Shown here piece by piece: positions 38,816-47,873 of a stretch of 64,000 bases of DNA (within the stretch, counting starts at the first letter, position 1; each line of letters begins with the position of its first letter). The notes under the pieces were generated by a model. That model was given only the letters and a program-made list of their open reading frames with translations, did no database searches and was not told the DNA's origin. Both the position numbers and the translations under genes were made by a program. Source of the stretch: Volvox africanus (Eukaryota; Chlorophyta; Chlorophyceae; Chlamydomonadales; Volvocaceae); the NCBI GenBank assembly GCA_030268105.1, contig BSDZ01000009.1, forward strand, positions 2,578,531 to 2,642,530, given 5' to 3'.

Positions 38816-39214
38816 ATGGGCAAGGACGAGGATACCACGAAGGTATTCTTCGGTCGCGATGACTACGTTACGGTGACCCAAGTTGTGAACGCACACTTGG
38901 AGAGGAAGCTCATCGATGACACGATCAGCGACGACGAGGATGTCCTCGCTGCGATCAAGCCAAACGACGACAAATTGGCTCGCGGCACCATCAAGAAATA
39001 CATTTTACCAGAAGATTTGCTACAGTTTGCGGGCAACACAACGGCACGAGATTTGTGGGTGGCGCTGGCGAAGAAGCACATTCCCAACGTCCGCAATTTC
39101 AGGATGCAAATCCAACAACAGCTTAAGGATTTTGAGATGTTGTCAGGAGAAAGTATTGACGATTATTTCCGCCGCTTTATAAAATTGGCTACAAGGCCAG
39201 CCTTATTTCGATGA
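38816..39214 (+). CDS. copia gag, N-terminal part
   Basis: ATG at 38816, 90 bp after the LTR. It encodes a UBN2/gag-type domain (ARDLWVALAKKHIPN, MQIQQQLKDFEM, SIDDYFRRFIKLA), the capsid-like part of copia gag. The frame stops at 39214, while gag-like sequence (HLIRGLSSDYDG) continues in the next frame from 39211. The natural reading frame is therefore broken close to 39195; no slippery heptamer is evident there. Confidence 0.85.
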   Translation: MGKDEDTTKVFFGRDDYVTVTQVVNAHLERKLIDDTISDDEDVLAAIKPNDDKLARGTIKKYILPEDLLQFAGNTTARDLWVALAKKHIPNVRNFRMQIQQQLKDFEMLSGESIDDYFRRFIKLATRPALFR

Positions 39215-41859
39215 AGATTGAGCCTGAGGATGCGTTACTCCACCTTATCCGCGGCTTGTCATCGGACTACGACGGAGTCAAGTCCGTGCTACGCCACATG
39301 GAGAGCATCGAAAGCGTGGACCAGCTGCAGGATATGCTCAAGACCGAAGAGGGCGAGCTAAGGCTTCAGCGTAACAAGGCTCGCGAGGTGTCCCTGATGT
39401 CCCTCTCCCGTACCCATGATGGAGCCCGAGTGGGGCCCAGCCAGGGCGCTGGAGCAGGCAACGCCGACGGAGGCAGGAGTAGGAAGGCGTGCCTCTACTG
39501 CAATAAGGAGGGGCATTTCATCGCAGAATGCAGGAAGAAGGCAAATGATGAGCAGCGGGGGATTTGGAGGCCGGCGTTGAAGGGATTGCGGCAGAAGCCC
39601 CGAAACCCGCCGGCATTAGCAGCTCCACCGCCGGCGCCGCCTCCAGTGGCGCCCGTGGCCCAACCCCCAGCCGCCGCACAGGCAGCGGCTCCCCCACGGC
39701 CAGCACAAGGCCAACGGAGACAGCTGATCGCCCGGGTATACTCTTCCCAGCAGGACGACTGGGAGCGGGAGTTGTGGCTGTTCGACACTGGAGCAGAAGT
39801 CCATGTCACTGGAGACAAGGACAAGCTCCGGAACTATCAGCATTGTGGTTCAGATTGTAAAGTGTGGTTAAAAACAGCGAATGGAAGCGTGGTACGCCCG
39901 GAGGGCCATGGGCGGGTCATGTTCCGCTCCTCTTGTTTTGAGACAGATGTCGAGGTAGACGTGTACCATGCACCGGGGATCATGGGTCATATTCTGTCTT
40001 TGAAGGCGTTAGAGGGCAGTTTTGGACCGAATGTGGTTCCCCAGTTCTCAGGGGTCTTGCCACACGTGGAGATTGGTGGGGCACCCGCGATTGAGTTGGA
40101 GAAGATCGATGGGTTGTTCTATGCTGAGGACTCCAGCTACGACAGCTGGATGGGTCGGTATGGGTCCGACAGGTGCTTAAGTGGTAAGAAGGTCCGTGAG
40201 GAATTGAGGAAGGTCAAGCTTGCCATCACGAAGCAGGATTCCAATCTTGGCGTTCTTTGGCATAAACGGTACGGACATTTGGGTTTCGACGCCCTGGCCA
40301 AGGTGGCCAGCAGTGATATGGTCACGGGTTTCGGTGCAAGTGTGGATGATGTGGTGGCTGCGAAGGGGCAGTTCTGTAAGCCCTGCGCCGAGGGCAAGCA
40401 GACACGGCAGCCGCACCCATCAACCGGCAATGTTACGAGTAAGAGGCTCGATTTGGTGCATATGGACCTTTGCGGTCCATTGCCAGTGAAGTCGTGGAAT
40501 AATGCGAAGTATTGGGTCACGTTCTACGATGATTGCACGAAGTTTTCGGAGGTGCGGTGTATCACTGACAAGACCGTGGTTCCTGAGACGGTGAAGGAGG
40601 TGATAAAGTTGTGGGAGCGGCAGACTGGCGACAAGGTCCGCCGCATCCACACTGACCGTGGCTTAGAGTACGTAAATGAAGAACTGGCTAGCACTTTGCG
40701 GGACATGGGCATTTTCCATGAGAAGACGGCGCCGTACACACCACAGCAGAATGGCGCCGCGGAGCGTTTGAATCGCACTCTGGAGGAGTGTGTGCGCACC
40801 ATGTTGGCCGATTCAGGTTTGCCGCAGGAAATGTGGAGTGAGGCTGTTATTACGGCCAATACTCTTCGCAACGTATCTCCCACGAAGGGCAGCAATCTCA
40901 CGCCTTGGGAGCGGTTCATTGGTGAAAAACCGGACGTGTCGAAGTTGAGGGTTTTTGGCTGCCCTGCATACGTCATGATTCCTAAGCAGCAGCGCCATAA
41001 GCTGGATCCCGTGAGCGTGCCGGGCCAGTTTGTGGGTTATGCACCAGGCATGAGTGCATGGCGGGTGTGGATACCGAAGGATAGGCGTGTCCGCATCAGT
41101 TGTGATGTTAAGTTTGATGAGTGGGGCGTTCGTGGGAGCATGGAGTTCGACGCCTCAGAATCGGAGGAGGAGGATGTCTCTGGGTCCGATCCCGAGGCTG
41201 ATGAGGGCAACGAAATACAGGAGGAGTCGCCGCCGGAGCAACCCCCGGAACCAGCACCCCAGCCGGAACCGGAGTTAGACGTTCCAATTGCATTACGTAA
41301 ATCGCAGCGTCAAAATACCAAGTACGCTAAGTCGATTTTAGGGGTAAACGTGGATATCCCCGCTACGTATGAAGAAGCAATTGCATCACCCTTGGTTGAT
41401 TTCTGGATTGAGGCGATGGAGGAGGAGTTTGCTTCGCTGCAGGAAAAGGGCACCTGGTCGCTGGTTGAGAAGCCGGCGGACAAGCAAGCCCTAGGCGTTA
41501 AGTGGGTTTACTCAGTGAAGTTGGATAAGCATGGGGTCGTTGAGCGTTTCAAGGCGCGCCTCGTGGTGAAAGGATTCATGCAGCGTGAAGGTGTGGACTT
41601 TGAAGAGGTCTTTGCACCAGTTAGCAAGCATTCCACTCTGCGTGTTTTCTTAGCCATGGTAGCTGCGGACGACATGGAGCTACACCAGCTTGATGTGAAA
41701 ACGGCTTTCCTAAATGGAGACCTGGAGGAGGAAATCTACACCGTGCAGCCCCAGGCTTTGAGAGTGGTGGTCCAGGCCTCGTCTGTCGTTTGCACAAAGC
41801 GTTGTACGGCTTGCGCCAGGCCTCGCGCGCCTGGAACAAGACCTTGCATGAGAAGTTGA
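39211..41859 (+). CDS. copia gag C-terminus, protease, integrase, RT N-terminus
   Basis: 882 codons. In order: the rest of gag; a CX2CX4HX4C zinc knuckle (CLYCNKEGHFIAEC, near 39490); a Pro/Ala linker; aspartic protease (LWLFDTGAEVHVTGD); the GAG-pre-integrase H-H-C-C module (LWHKRYGHLG, CKPCAEGK); the integrase core D-D-E (HMDLCGPL, RIHTDRGLEY, QQNGAAERLNRTL); the integrase tail (GCPAYVMIPK); and the RT fingers/palm start (KARLVVKGFMQ, ELHQLDVKTAFLNGDLEEEIY). RT resemblance ends near 41750, where the frame shifts. Confidence 0.93.
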   Translation: MKIEPEDALLHLIRGLSSDYDGVKSVLRHMESIESVDQLQDMLKTEEGELRLQRNKAREVSLMSLSRTHDGARVGPSQGAGAGNADGGRSRKACLYCNKEGHFIAECRKKANDEQRGIWRPALKGLRQKPRNPPALAAPPPAPPPVAPVAQPPAAAQAAAPPRPAQGQRRQLIARVYSSQQDDWERELWLFDTGAEVHVTGDKDKLRNYQHCGSDCKVWLKTANGSVVRPEGHGRVMFRSSCFETDVEVDVYHAPGIMGHILSLKALEGSFGPNVVPQFSGVLPHVEIGGAPAIELEKIDGLFYAEDSSYDSWMGRYGSDRCLSGKKVREELRKVKLAITKQDSNLGVLWHKRYGHLGFDALAKVASSDMVTGFGASVDDVVAAKGQFCKPCAEGKQTRQPHPSTGNVTSKRLDLVHMDLCGPLPVKSWNNAKYWVTFYDDCTKFSEVRCITDKTVVPETVKEVIKLWERQTGDKVRRIHTDRGLEYVNEELASTLRDMGIFHEKTAPYTPQQNGAAERLNRTLEECVRTMLADSGLPQEMWSEAVITANTLRNVSPTKGSNLTPWERFIGEKPDVSKLRVFGCPAYVMIPKQQRHKLDPVSVPGQFVGYAPGMSAWRVWIPKDRRVRISCDVKFDEWGVRGSMEFDASESEEEDVSGSDPEADEGNEIQEESPPEQPPEPAPQPEPELDVPIALRKSQRQNTKYAKSILGVNVDIPATYEEAIASPLVDFWIEAMEEEFASLQEKGTWSLVEKPADKQALGVKWVYSVKLDKHGVVERFKARLVVKGFMQREGVDFEEVFAPVSKHSTLRVFLAMVAADDMELHQLDVKTAFLNGDLEEEIYTVQPQALRVVVQASSVVCTKRCTACARPRAPGTRPCMRS

Positions 41860-42908
41860 TTCAGATGGGTTTTGAGGTGTCCAATGCGGACCCAAGCCTA
41901 TACATACGTCGTGATCTAGATGGTCAGATATGCACGTACTTGTTAGTGTACGTAGATGACGTATTAATTGCATCTCACGATGAGCAGACCGTTTTGGAGG
42001 TGAAAGAGGAGATCAAGCAGTTGTATGAATGCCGTGACATGGGGGAAGCGGAGGTGTTTTTGGGTTTAGTCATCAAGCGGGACCGTGAGACCCGCACCCT
42101 CACAGTGTCGCAGGAACACATGATCCATGAGCTGATCGAGCGGTATGGCATGGTTAATGCAGATCCAAGATCCATTCCCATGAGCCCGGGGATGATCCTG
42201 ATGCGGGCTGCTGACGGGGAAGTTTTGGATCGCTCGCGATATCCGTACATTGAGCTGGTAGGCAGCTTGATGTACATCACAAATTGCACCCGGCCTGACA
42301 TTGCACAAGCCGTGGGAGTCCTCACACGCCACATGTCAGCACCCACTGAGCAGCACTGGAGAGCTGCGAAGGCGGTAGTTCGCTTCTCGCTGGCAACACC
42401 TCAGTGCGGCATCGTTTTTGGTGGCGAACGTGTTGAAGAAGGTTTAATTGGTTATACAGATTCAGATTATGCAGGATGCATTGAGAGCTGCAAGTCAACT
42501 GGTGGTTACGTTTTCACTTTGCATGGAGGCTCAGTGAGTTGGTCGAGCAGGCTACAGCGTACAGTTACGAGTTCGACCATGGAAGCGGAATACGTGGCGG
42601 CATCGGAGGCTACCAAGGAGGCACTCTGGCTACGTCTTCTGCTCTCGGAGTTGGGTTACTCGTTACGTCCGACCACCATCAACTGTGATAGCCAGTCAGC
42701 GATTAAGATCACGAAGAACCCAGTAATTTCAGGAAAATCAAAGCACATTGCTGTGCGATATCACATGGTTCGTGAGCAAGTGGCACGTGGAGCGGTGGTC
42801 ATGGAGGACTGTCGCAGCGACGACATGGTGGCGGATATCTTGACGAAGCCGCTGCCGTTGGAGAAGTTTGCAAAGCACCAGAAGAGCATGGGCGTGTGCA
42901 AGATCTGA
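41790..42908 (+). CDS. copia reverse transcriptase C-terminus and RNase H
   Basis: Continues RT in the third frame: ALYGLRQASRAWN, then LLVYVDDVLIA with the YVDD catalytic box (41949-41960), and VGSLMYITNCTRPDIA. RNase H follows (YTDSDYAGCIES, TSSTMEAEYVA, INCDSQSAIKI, KHIAVRYHMVREQ, ADILTKPLP). Stop at 42908, eleven bases before the 3' LTR. Confidence 0.93.
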   Translation: MHKALYGLRQASRAWNKTLHEKLIQMGFEVSNADPSLYIRRDLDGQICTYLLVYVDDVLIASHDEQTVLEVKEEIKQLYECRDMGEAEVFLGLVIKRDRETRTLTVSQEHMIHELIERYGMVNADPRSIPMSPGMILMRAADGEVLDRSRYPYIELVGSLMYITNCTRPDIAQAVGVLTRHMSAPTEQHWRAAKAVVRFSLATPQCGIVFGGERVEEGLIGYTDSDYAGCIESCKSTGGYVFTLHGGSVSWSSRLQRTVTSSTMEAEYVAASEATKEALWLRLLLSELGYSLRPTTINCDSQSAIKITKNPVISGKSKHIAVRYHMVREQVARGAVVMEDCRSDDMVADILTKPLPLEKFAKHQKSMGVCKI

Positions 42909-42912
42909 CCGC

Positions 42913-42919
42913 GTGGGAG
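42913..42919 (+). promoter_or_regulatory. Short polypurine tract before 3' LTR
   Basis: GTGGGAG lies immediately 5' of the 3' LTR, where plus-strand DNA synthesis is primed. It is short and interrupted by one T. Confidence 0.5.
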
Positions 42920-43082
42920 TGTTGGAATTTGGCTTTACGAGTTCGGTCAGACTTGCCTTTATGATGTTTTTGGTTAGAAGTCGTTTGTGTACGACTGACT
43001 ATATCGGTCCTCTTGTTCCTTGCCTTGAGAGCCTAGAATCTCTTGTAACATGTAAGCGATAATACACACGAAAAGTCCAATA
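42920..43082 (+). repeat. 3' LTR of the copia element
   Basis: 163 bp, matching the 5' LTR except for one extra C (TCGGTCCTCTTG against TCGGTCTCTTG). It is followed directly by the GCCAT target duplication. Confidence 0.95.
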
Positions 43083-43317
43083 GCCATTATGCCTTTGTTG
43101 CCTAAGGCATTTCCTTTTTTGTGGGGGTTCACATATCAGGTGAAGGAACTTGCCCGAGAAGGCTTTAGAGCCGGTAGCGGCAAGTAAGGCCCACACAGGT
43201 CACAGTCCCACGAGCAATGGTGTTGGTTTGTTGGTCATCAACGGCTTGTCGTACTATTAGGAAACCTGTCAGTGCACGGAAGGACTTCGGGTCTTAGATC
43301 TTAGGTCTGGATGGAAT

Positions 43318-43356
43318 ATGTTGGTCTGATACTGATACTGATATTGATATTGATAG
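43318..43356. repeat. (TGATAY)n microsatellite
   Basis: Imperfect TGATAC/TGATAT hexamers just downstream of the copia insertion; the rest of 43088-43600 holds nothing else I recognise. A minus-strand TGTAA (forward TTACA, 43366-43370) sits about 235 bp after the sulfurtransferase stop and may be its polyadenylation signal. Confidence 0.7.
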
Positions 43357-43600
43357 AATTCGCGGTTACATTTATTTACTGAGCCCCTCTGTCCACAACT
43401 CCGCTTCTGGACCATGCTGCTGCTGCTGCTGTTAGTGGATATAGACAGCTGCCCTCCGAGGCCAAATGCAATAATCAAGAAAACTTCCAAGAATTCAGAT
43501 CAGATACTAATGCGATCCAGACTATCGAACCAGGGTAGCCAACGTGCATCTTGGAGCCGTGGATCACAAAATCCCGGCTTAAGTTCCGTTTAATTCATCA

Positions 43601-46054
43601 TTACGGATCCTCGGGCAGCGTGCTGACGGGCACATCGTCGCGGGCGCCGTACTCCATCCATGACCCGTCGTACACTGCGGCCTGCAAGAATACAAAAGGA
43701 TTCATCACAACGAGGTGATCGTTATATACACACATATACGTGGACTGCGAGCAGAGCACTGCTTTATTAAAACAAGGTGAGGTGCCGAACACGGTAAAGG
43801 AATATAGCAGAACACACGATGGGAGACATCCTGGCATGTTGCCGCATTGTCGTACTCGTTTCATCCGCGGACGTCCCTGGCCAAGTGTCGAAGTATCCGT
43901 GACACACACATGGAGATGGTGACCTGTGCACCTCCACTTGCACCTGGAGGGCGGCCGAGGTCTGCAGTTTTCTGTACCTGCATCTGCACCAGAGAGCCCT
44001 GTGCTCTCGAGCAGACACCAGCAAATCAGGGGCCAGCAGCACCCGGGTACGAGCAGCGAAGCACGTGCTCCTTTACAATGAGATATATAAAGACCAACGA
44101 ACATCAATGATTGATCAAACACATACCAGCTTGCCGTTGACCTGGTAGAGACCCAGCGCCAGGATGCAGGCAGTCAGGCCCGAGCCGCAGCTGCCAACTA
44201 TAAGGCCCTCGGGATCCAAACCCGCGGACCGAAATGCCGCCTCCAGTTGCCCCGGGGGCTTGTAGGCCCCCGATTCCAGTAGTGTGGGGAAGGGCAGGCT
44301 ACGTGCGCCTGTGCACCGTGGTAGTTGTACACATGTACGGTCGGGGGCGAGAGGGAAGGTAGCAGCAAGGAGCTGGGCTGGAAGTGGCGGAGGGGGTGGT
44401 TGAGGGTGGGATTCAGGTATCCGTGTCGTGCATCAAGAGGCCACGGCATCGTGGGTAGGCCGGCATGGGCTGGGGAAACCCGTGTCAGGTTCGCTCCGCG
44501 AGGGCGGGGGCCCCTACCTCCCTCGTGAAGCCTCAGAAGGGATATGCCCAGGTGCCGGCCCTTCCTCTCATCACTTTGCGCAACACGCTTTGGGACACCT
44601 CACAGTTCATAACTCCCAGAGCTGTTGCGAAATCCCTTGCCACGTTCCGCCGTTTCTCCCCCTCGGCCCCCCTCCATTCCCCTCCACTCCCTTCCGCCCC
44701 ACCTGGAATGTGGCCGCCTCGCAGACCTGGACGCGGCTCCGGCTCCGTACCCACAAAGCGGCCCCCGCTGCGCGCGTCCATAACCTGCTCGGCCCTGGTC
44801 TTAATGTTGGCGACCATATCCTCCAGCGTGCGGACCTGCACCCCGGGTAGGAGAGGGAGTGGAGGGAAGGAAGAAGGGAGCGGAGGGGAGAGGGAGTGGA
44901 GTGGAGAGGGAGTGGAGGGAGGAAGACGGGAGCGGAGGGGAGGAAGAAGGGAGAGGAGGGGAGAGGGAGTGGAGGGGAGGAAGAAGGGAGCGGAGGGGAG
45001 GAAGAAGGGAGCGGAGGGGAGAGGGAGTGGAGGGGAGAGGGAGTGGAGTGGAGGAAGAAGGGAGTGGAGTGGAGGAAGAAGGGAGTGGAGGGGAGAGGGA
45101 GTGGAGGGGAGAGGGAGTGGAGGGGAGAGGGAGTGGAGGGAGGAGGGGGCTTCGGGCCTATCTTGAGTGCTCGTATGATGCACGTCGTGGGGTGATCCCC
45201 ATGTGTACGGCGCATAACCCAAAGGCTTATGACGACCCCCTTCCCTAAGGACGCTTTCATTTTAAGACTTAGGGCAGTGTTGGTACATCTTTTGGGACTT
45301 TGCTGGGCTAGCCGCGCCGGGAAGGCCGCGGCCTAAATTCCTAGCTGCGCGCCGCCGCATCTGACTAAAAGCTGTGATGGCAGCGGCCGAGCGCGCCATC
45401 AGCACTGGCAACCTATACCCCTGCTACAAGCACCAAGATGGACGATGTCCCCTCCGAGTGCACCTTGGACCTGTCGAGCACCGCACGGTATTGGGTCTCG
45501 GCCGGCGGAGAGGCGCACGCGCGACTGCCCGCGAACATAACTTCGTCCGCAGGGGAGTTGTCCGTCTCCACTGGCAGGCCCTTGGCGCGCCAGGCGGGGA
45601 GGCCACCCTGGAGCACCGCTACCCTGACAGCGCAAGATCGGCACAGATCACAATTTCGACAATTGTATCACAAAAACAAAAACATATAAACATATAAACA
45701 TATAAACATATAAACAAACACACAGACACATAAACACACAAACACAGACGACGATCCCAGGGGCCGGATGACCCACTTATCATGGCCGAAGACCTTGAAC
45801 GTCCACCATGCGCGAGGGGCCGAGAAGATACCCAAATGGTCGTACAGTACAACTGTCGTATCATTGGTGATGCCTAGCGCGTCCATTGCGGCAGCAAATC
45901 CCTGCACGTGCGAGTTGTATGGCGTGTGTCCAATTGGTTTCGGAGGCATCGGAGGTTGTGAGTTAATACTGTGAACAGTGTTGACGCCGCAAGTAAAACA
46001 ATTATAAGGCCGCTCGGCCTCACGCAAATATGTCTGTCAATTTGTCATCATCAT

Positions 46055-46103
<49 letters not shown>

Positions 46104-46862
46104 TCTTCTTCCTCCTCTTCTTCTTTTCTTTGTCTTCCTCATCATCAGCTTCTCGTCTTCTTCCTTGTCTATACGCCCCTGATTGTTGCCCCACACTTGC
46201 ATGCCACGACATCACAACGGTCGCCGGCCGTTATTTACCCGTTACCTGCCTGCTCCGAAGGCAGCATATGCGGCAGGCCGCGCGCCGTGACGGGATCCGC
46301 CGCAATGCCGTCGATGTCAAAGAAGCGTGCACCTGGAATGCGAACGGCTCGGTGATCCGCATGGTTGTTGCGCTGATGAACGGGCATGTACCAGCAGGCG
46401 TCCAGCACTCGCACGGAAAGGTCGTTGAGCCTGTTAATCCGAATCGGCGCGGCAAGGAGAGAGCCCTAGTCTGGGGCGTTGAGCACATTACTGCTCATAC
46501 TCACCATAAGACATTTTGACATGACATTTTTGGGGGAAATATTCCCGATAACAGATAACACCATTATTACATTCATTTCCTTGGCTTCGGAGCGGTGAGG
46601 GGTCCATTTCTCGTCTCCTGCTTGCGGTAGTGTTGGGAGTATGGCAGAGCCTCGGACCCTCGGACCTAGGACATCATCGCTGTATTCATTCCTGGTGATG
46701 TGATGTGATGTGATATGGAGAACATCCTTTGGGAATTCGTGGAGGAAATTCATCACTCAATCGTGTCGTCCAAACCCGTGTCCGACTCCCCTCCCCCCAT
46801 ATCACGCACGGTCCCCCTCCTCACCGCTCTGAAAGCCAGTCAACCGTCACGACTGGTTCCAT
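43601..46862 (-). CDS. 3-mercaptopyruvate sulfurtransferase (two rhodanese domains)
   Basis: Transfers sulfur from 3-mercaptopyruvate to thiol acceptors or cyanide. Exons: 46862-46825, 46430-46250, 45901-45777, 45623-45464, 44835-44703, 44308-44127, 43681-43601. All phases close to 299 residues, the normal family length. The N-terminal inactive rhodanese domain has [46 protein letters not shown] and [19 protein letters not shown]. The C-terminal catalytic domain has [42 protein letters not shown], then [17 protein letters not shown], whose CGSG loop carries the catalytic Cys and favours mercaptopyruvate over thiosulfate. It ends [13 protein letters not shown]. The frame is open upstream of the chosen ATG (Ala/Ser-rich), so an organelle-targeting extension is possible. 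The intron at 45902-46249 needs a GC donor. Confidence 0.94.
44850..45147. repeat. Purine-rich minisatellite in sulfurtransferase intron
   Basis: About 300 bp of near-pure G/A on the plus strand, built from GAGGGAGTGGAGGG and GGAAGAAGGGAGCGGAGGG units in varied order. On the transcribed minus strand it is polypyrimidine. All three plus-strand frames are open through it purely because of composition. Confidence 0.9.
45684..45719. repeat. (ACATATAA)n tandem repeat
   Basis: Four to five octamer copies (AAACATAT) followed by a CACA-rich stretch, inside a sulfurtransferase intron. Confidence 0.85.
46047..46101. repeat. (ATC)n-(AGC)n compound microsatellite
   Basis: About nine ATC triplets run directly into about nine CAG triplets and then a TTC/TCC-rich tract, within the sulfurtransferase intron 45902-46249. 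Confidence 0.9.
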
Positions 46863-47873
46863 GGAGGCTGATGGAGATTTTGCCGCGGATGCCGACGCCG
46901 CGCGTGTAAGGCCCCGAGGTTCCAAAGGCGTAGACAAGTGATAACGAACGAGGCCGAGGCTGGTGGCCTACAATGGTTGGATTCAAGTGTTGCTTGGTTG
47001 CGGTTGGACGCGTGTGTGTAGGTGGGGGGAGGGGAATGCCGTTGCACCCCGCGATCGGCGGTGTTGGATGTCGTGTTGTACCCCGATGGGCCCCCCAAGC
47101 AAATTCCGTCGCGAGAGAACATAAGTGTATTATGATCAGGGTATGTAATTAACAGCGCGTATTGGCACGGACCGATGGCGTGACGGGTCAAGAAGAAGCC
47201 TGGACCAACTGCTTGCGCAGTGCGAACAAGTTGTAAACTGGTGGCAGAGCGATGGATTCATTATATCATGAGCATCTATTTTATCTATTATTGACTACGT
47301 TATGAATGTGAAGGATTGGAACGTTCCGAGGCCATGGCCAACCGCTGATGCCGGGACGCCGAAAGCCAAAGTATACAACGTTCTTATGCGTGGCAGGTAC
47401 AGATCAAGGGGGAAACTACTATTTGATTTCATTAAGGACATCTTGAATATGCATAAAACACTGTGCGCAAGTTGCAACCTGCAAGCAAGTCCAACGCCGC
47501 ACGGCCCACCTTCACAGATCCCGGCTTATTTCCAAGGGCTCGTTTTGCCTGGGAGAGTCTGTAATGCAACATCCGTGCTTTCTATTTTTATCCTCTTTCT
47601 GTAGGGTGGAGGTATGTCCTCACCTACGTGTTAATCAGCAATCAAAACTTTGTGATCCAATCCTGATCAATGTCGTAATAATGTTTCTATACTTTGTTGC
47701 TCATCTCAGCATGGCCTACCGTAGTCAGTCAGTAGCTCCGGAACTGTTTTGGTACGAACCACAGTAGAGCGTTCCTTTTCCTGTGTTTCCACGATTCAGA
47801 TATAAATATACATTAAATATTATTGTGGCTTCAGCGCAAAAGGCTTAACATTTTTGGATATTAATTTGATTTG
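46863..47873. promoter_or_regulatory. Divergent intergenic region
   Basis: About 1 kb between the start codons of the sulfurtransferase (-) and the dipeptidase gene (+), so it presumably carries both promoters. No elements identified. A short GATGT repeat lies just inside the sulfurtransferase first intron, near 46700. Confidence 0.4.

Larger units (their letters stand above)
38565..43082 (+). mobile_element. Ty1/copia LTR retrotransposon (Osser-like), nearly intact
   Basis: 4.5-kb element with two LTRs (38565-38726 and 42920-43082) that differ only by one base in a C run. It is flanked by a perfect 5-bp target duplication GCCAT (38560-38564 and 43083-43087). Internal order is gag, zinc knuckle, aspartic protease, integrase, reverse transcriptase and RNase H, which is the copia order. 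LTRs begin TGTTGG and end CCAATA, so they terminate in TG...TA rather than the usual TG...CA. Near-identical LTRs indicate a recent insertion. Two frame breaks (about 39195 and about 41750) would prevent a single polyprotein from this copy, unless they are sequence errors. It sits about 235 bp downstream of the gypsy remnant. Confidence 0.96.

Noticed and set aside
39190..39215. Programmed ribosomal frameshift in the copia element
   Set aside because: The break lies inside the conserved gag domain rather than at a gag-pol border, and no X-XXY-YYZ slippery heptamer or obvious pause structure is visible.
44465..45248. Long overlapping frames in all plus-strand frames rich in Gly/Glu/Arg
   Set aside because: They are produced by the GA-rich minisatellite inside the sulfurtransferase intron.
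46020..46202. Small frame with poly-Asp and poly-Ala
   Set aside because: Translation of the ATC/AGC compound microsatellite in an intron.
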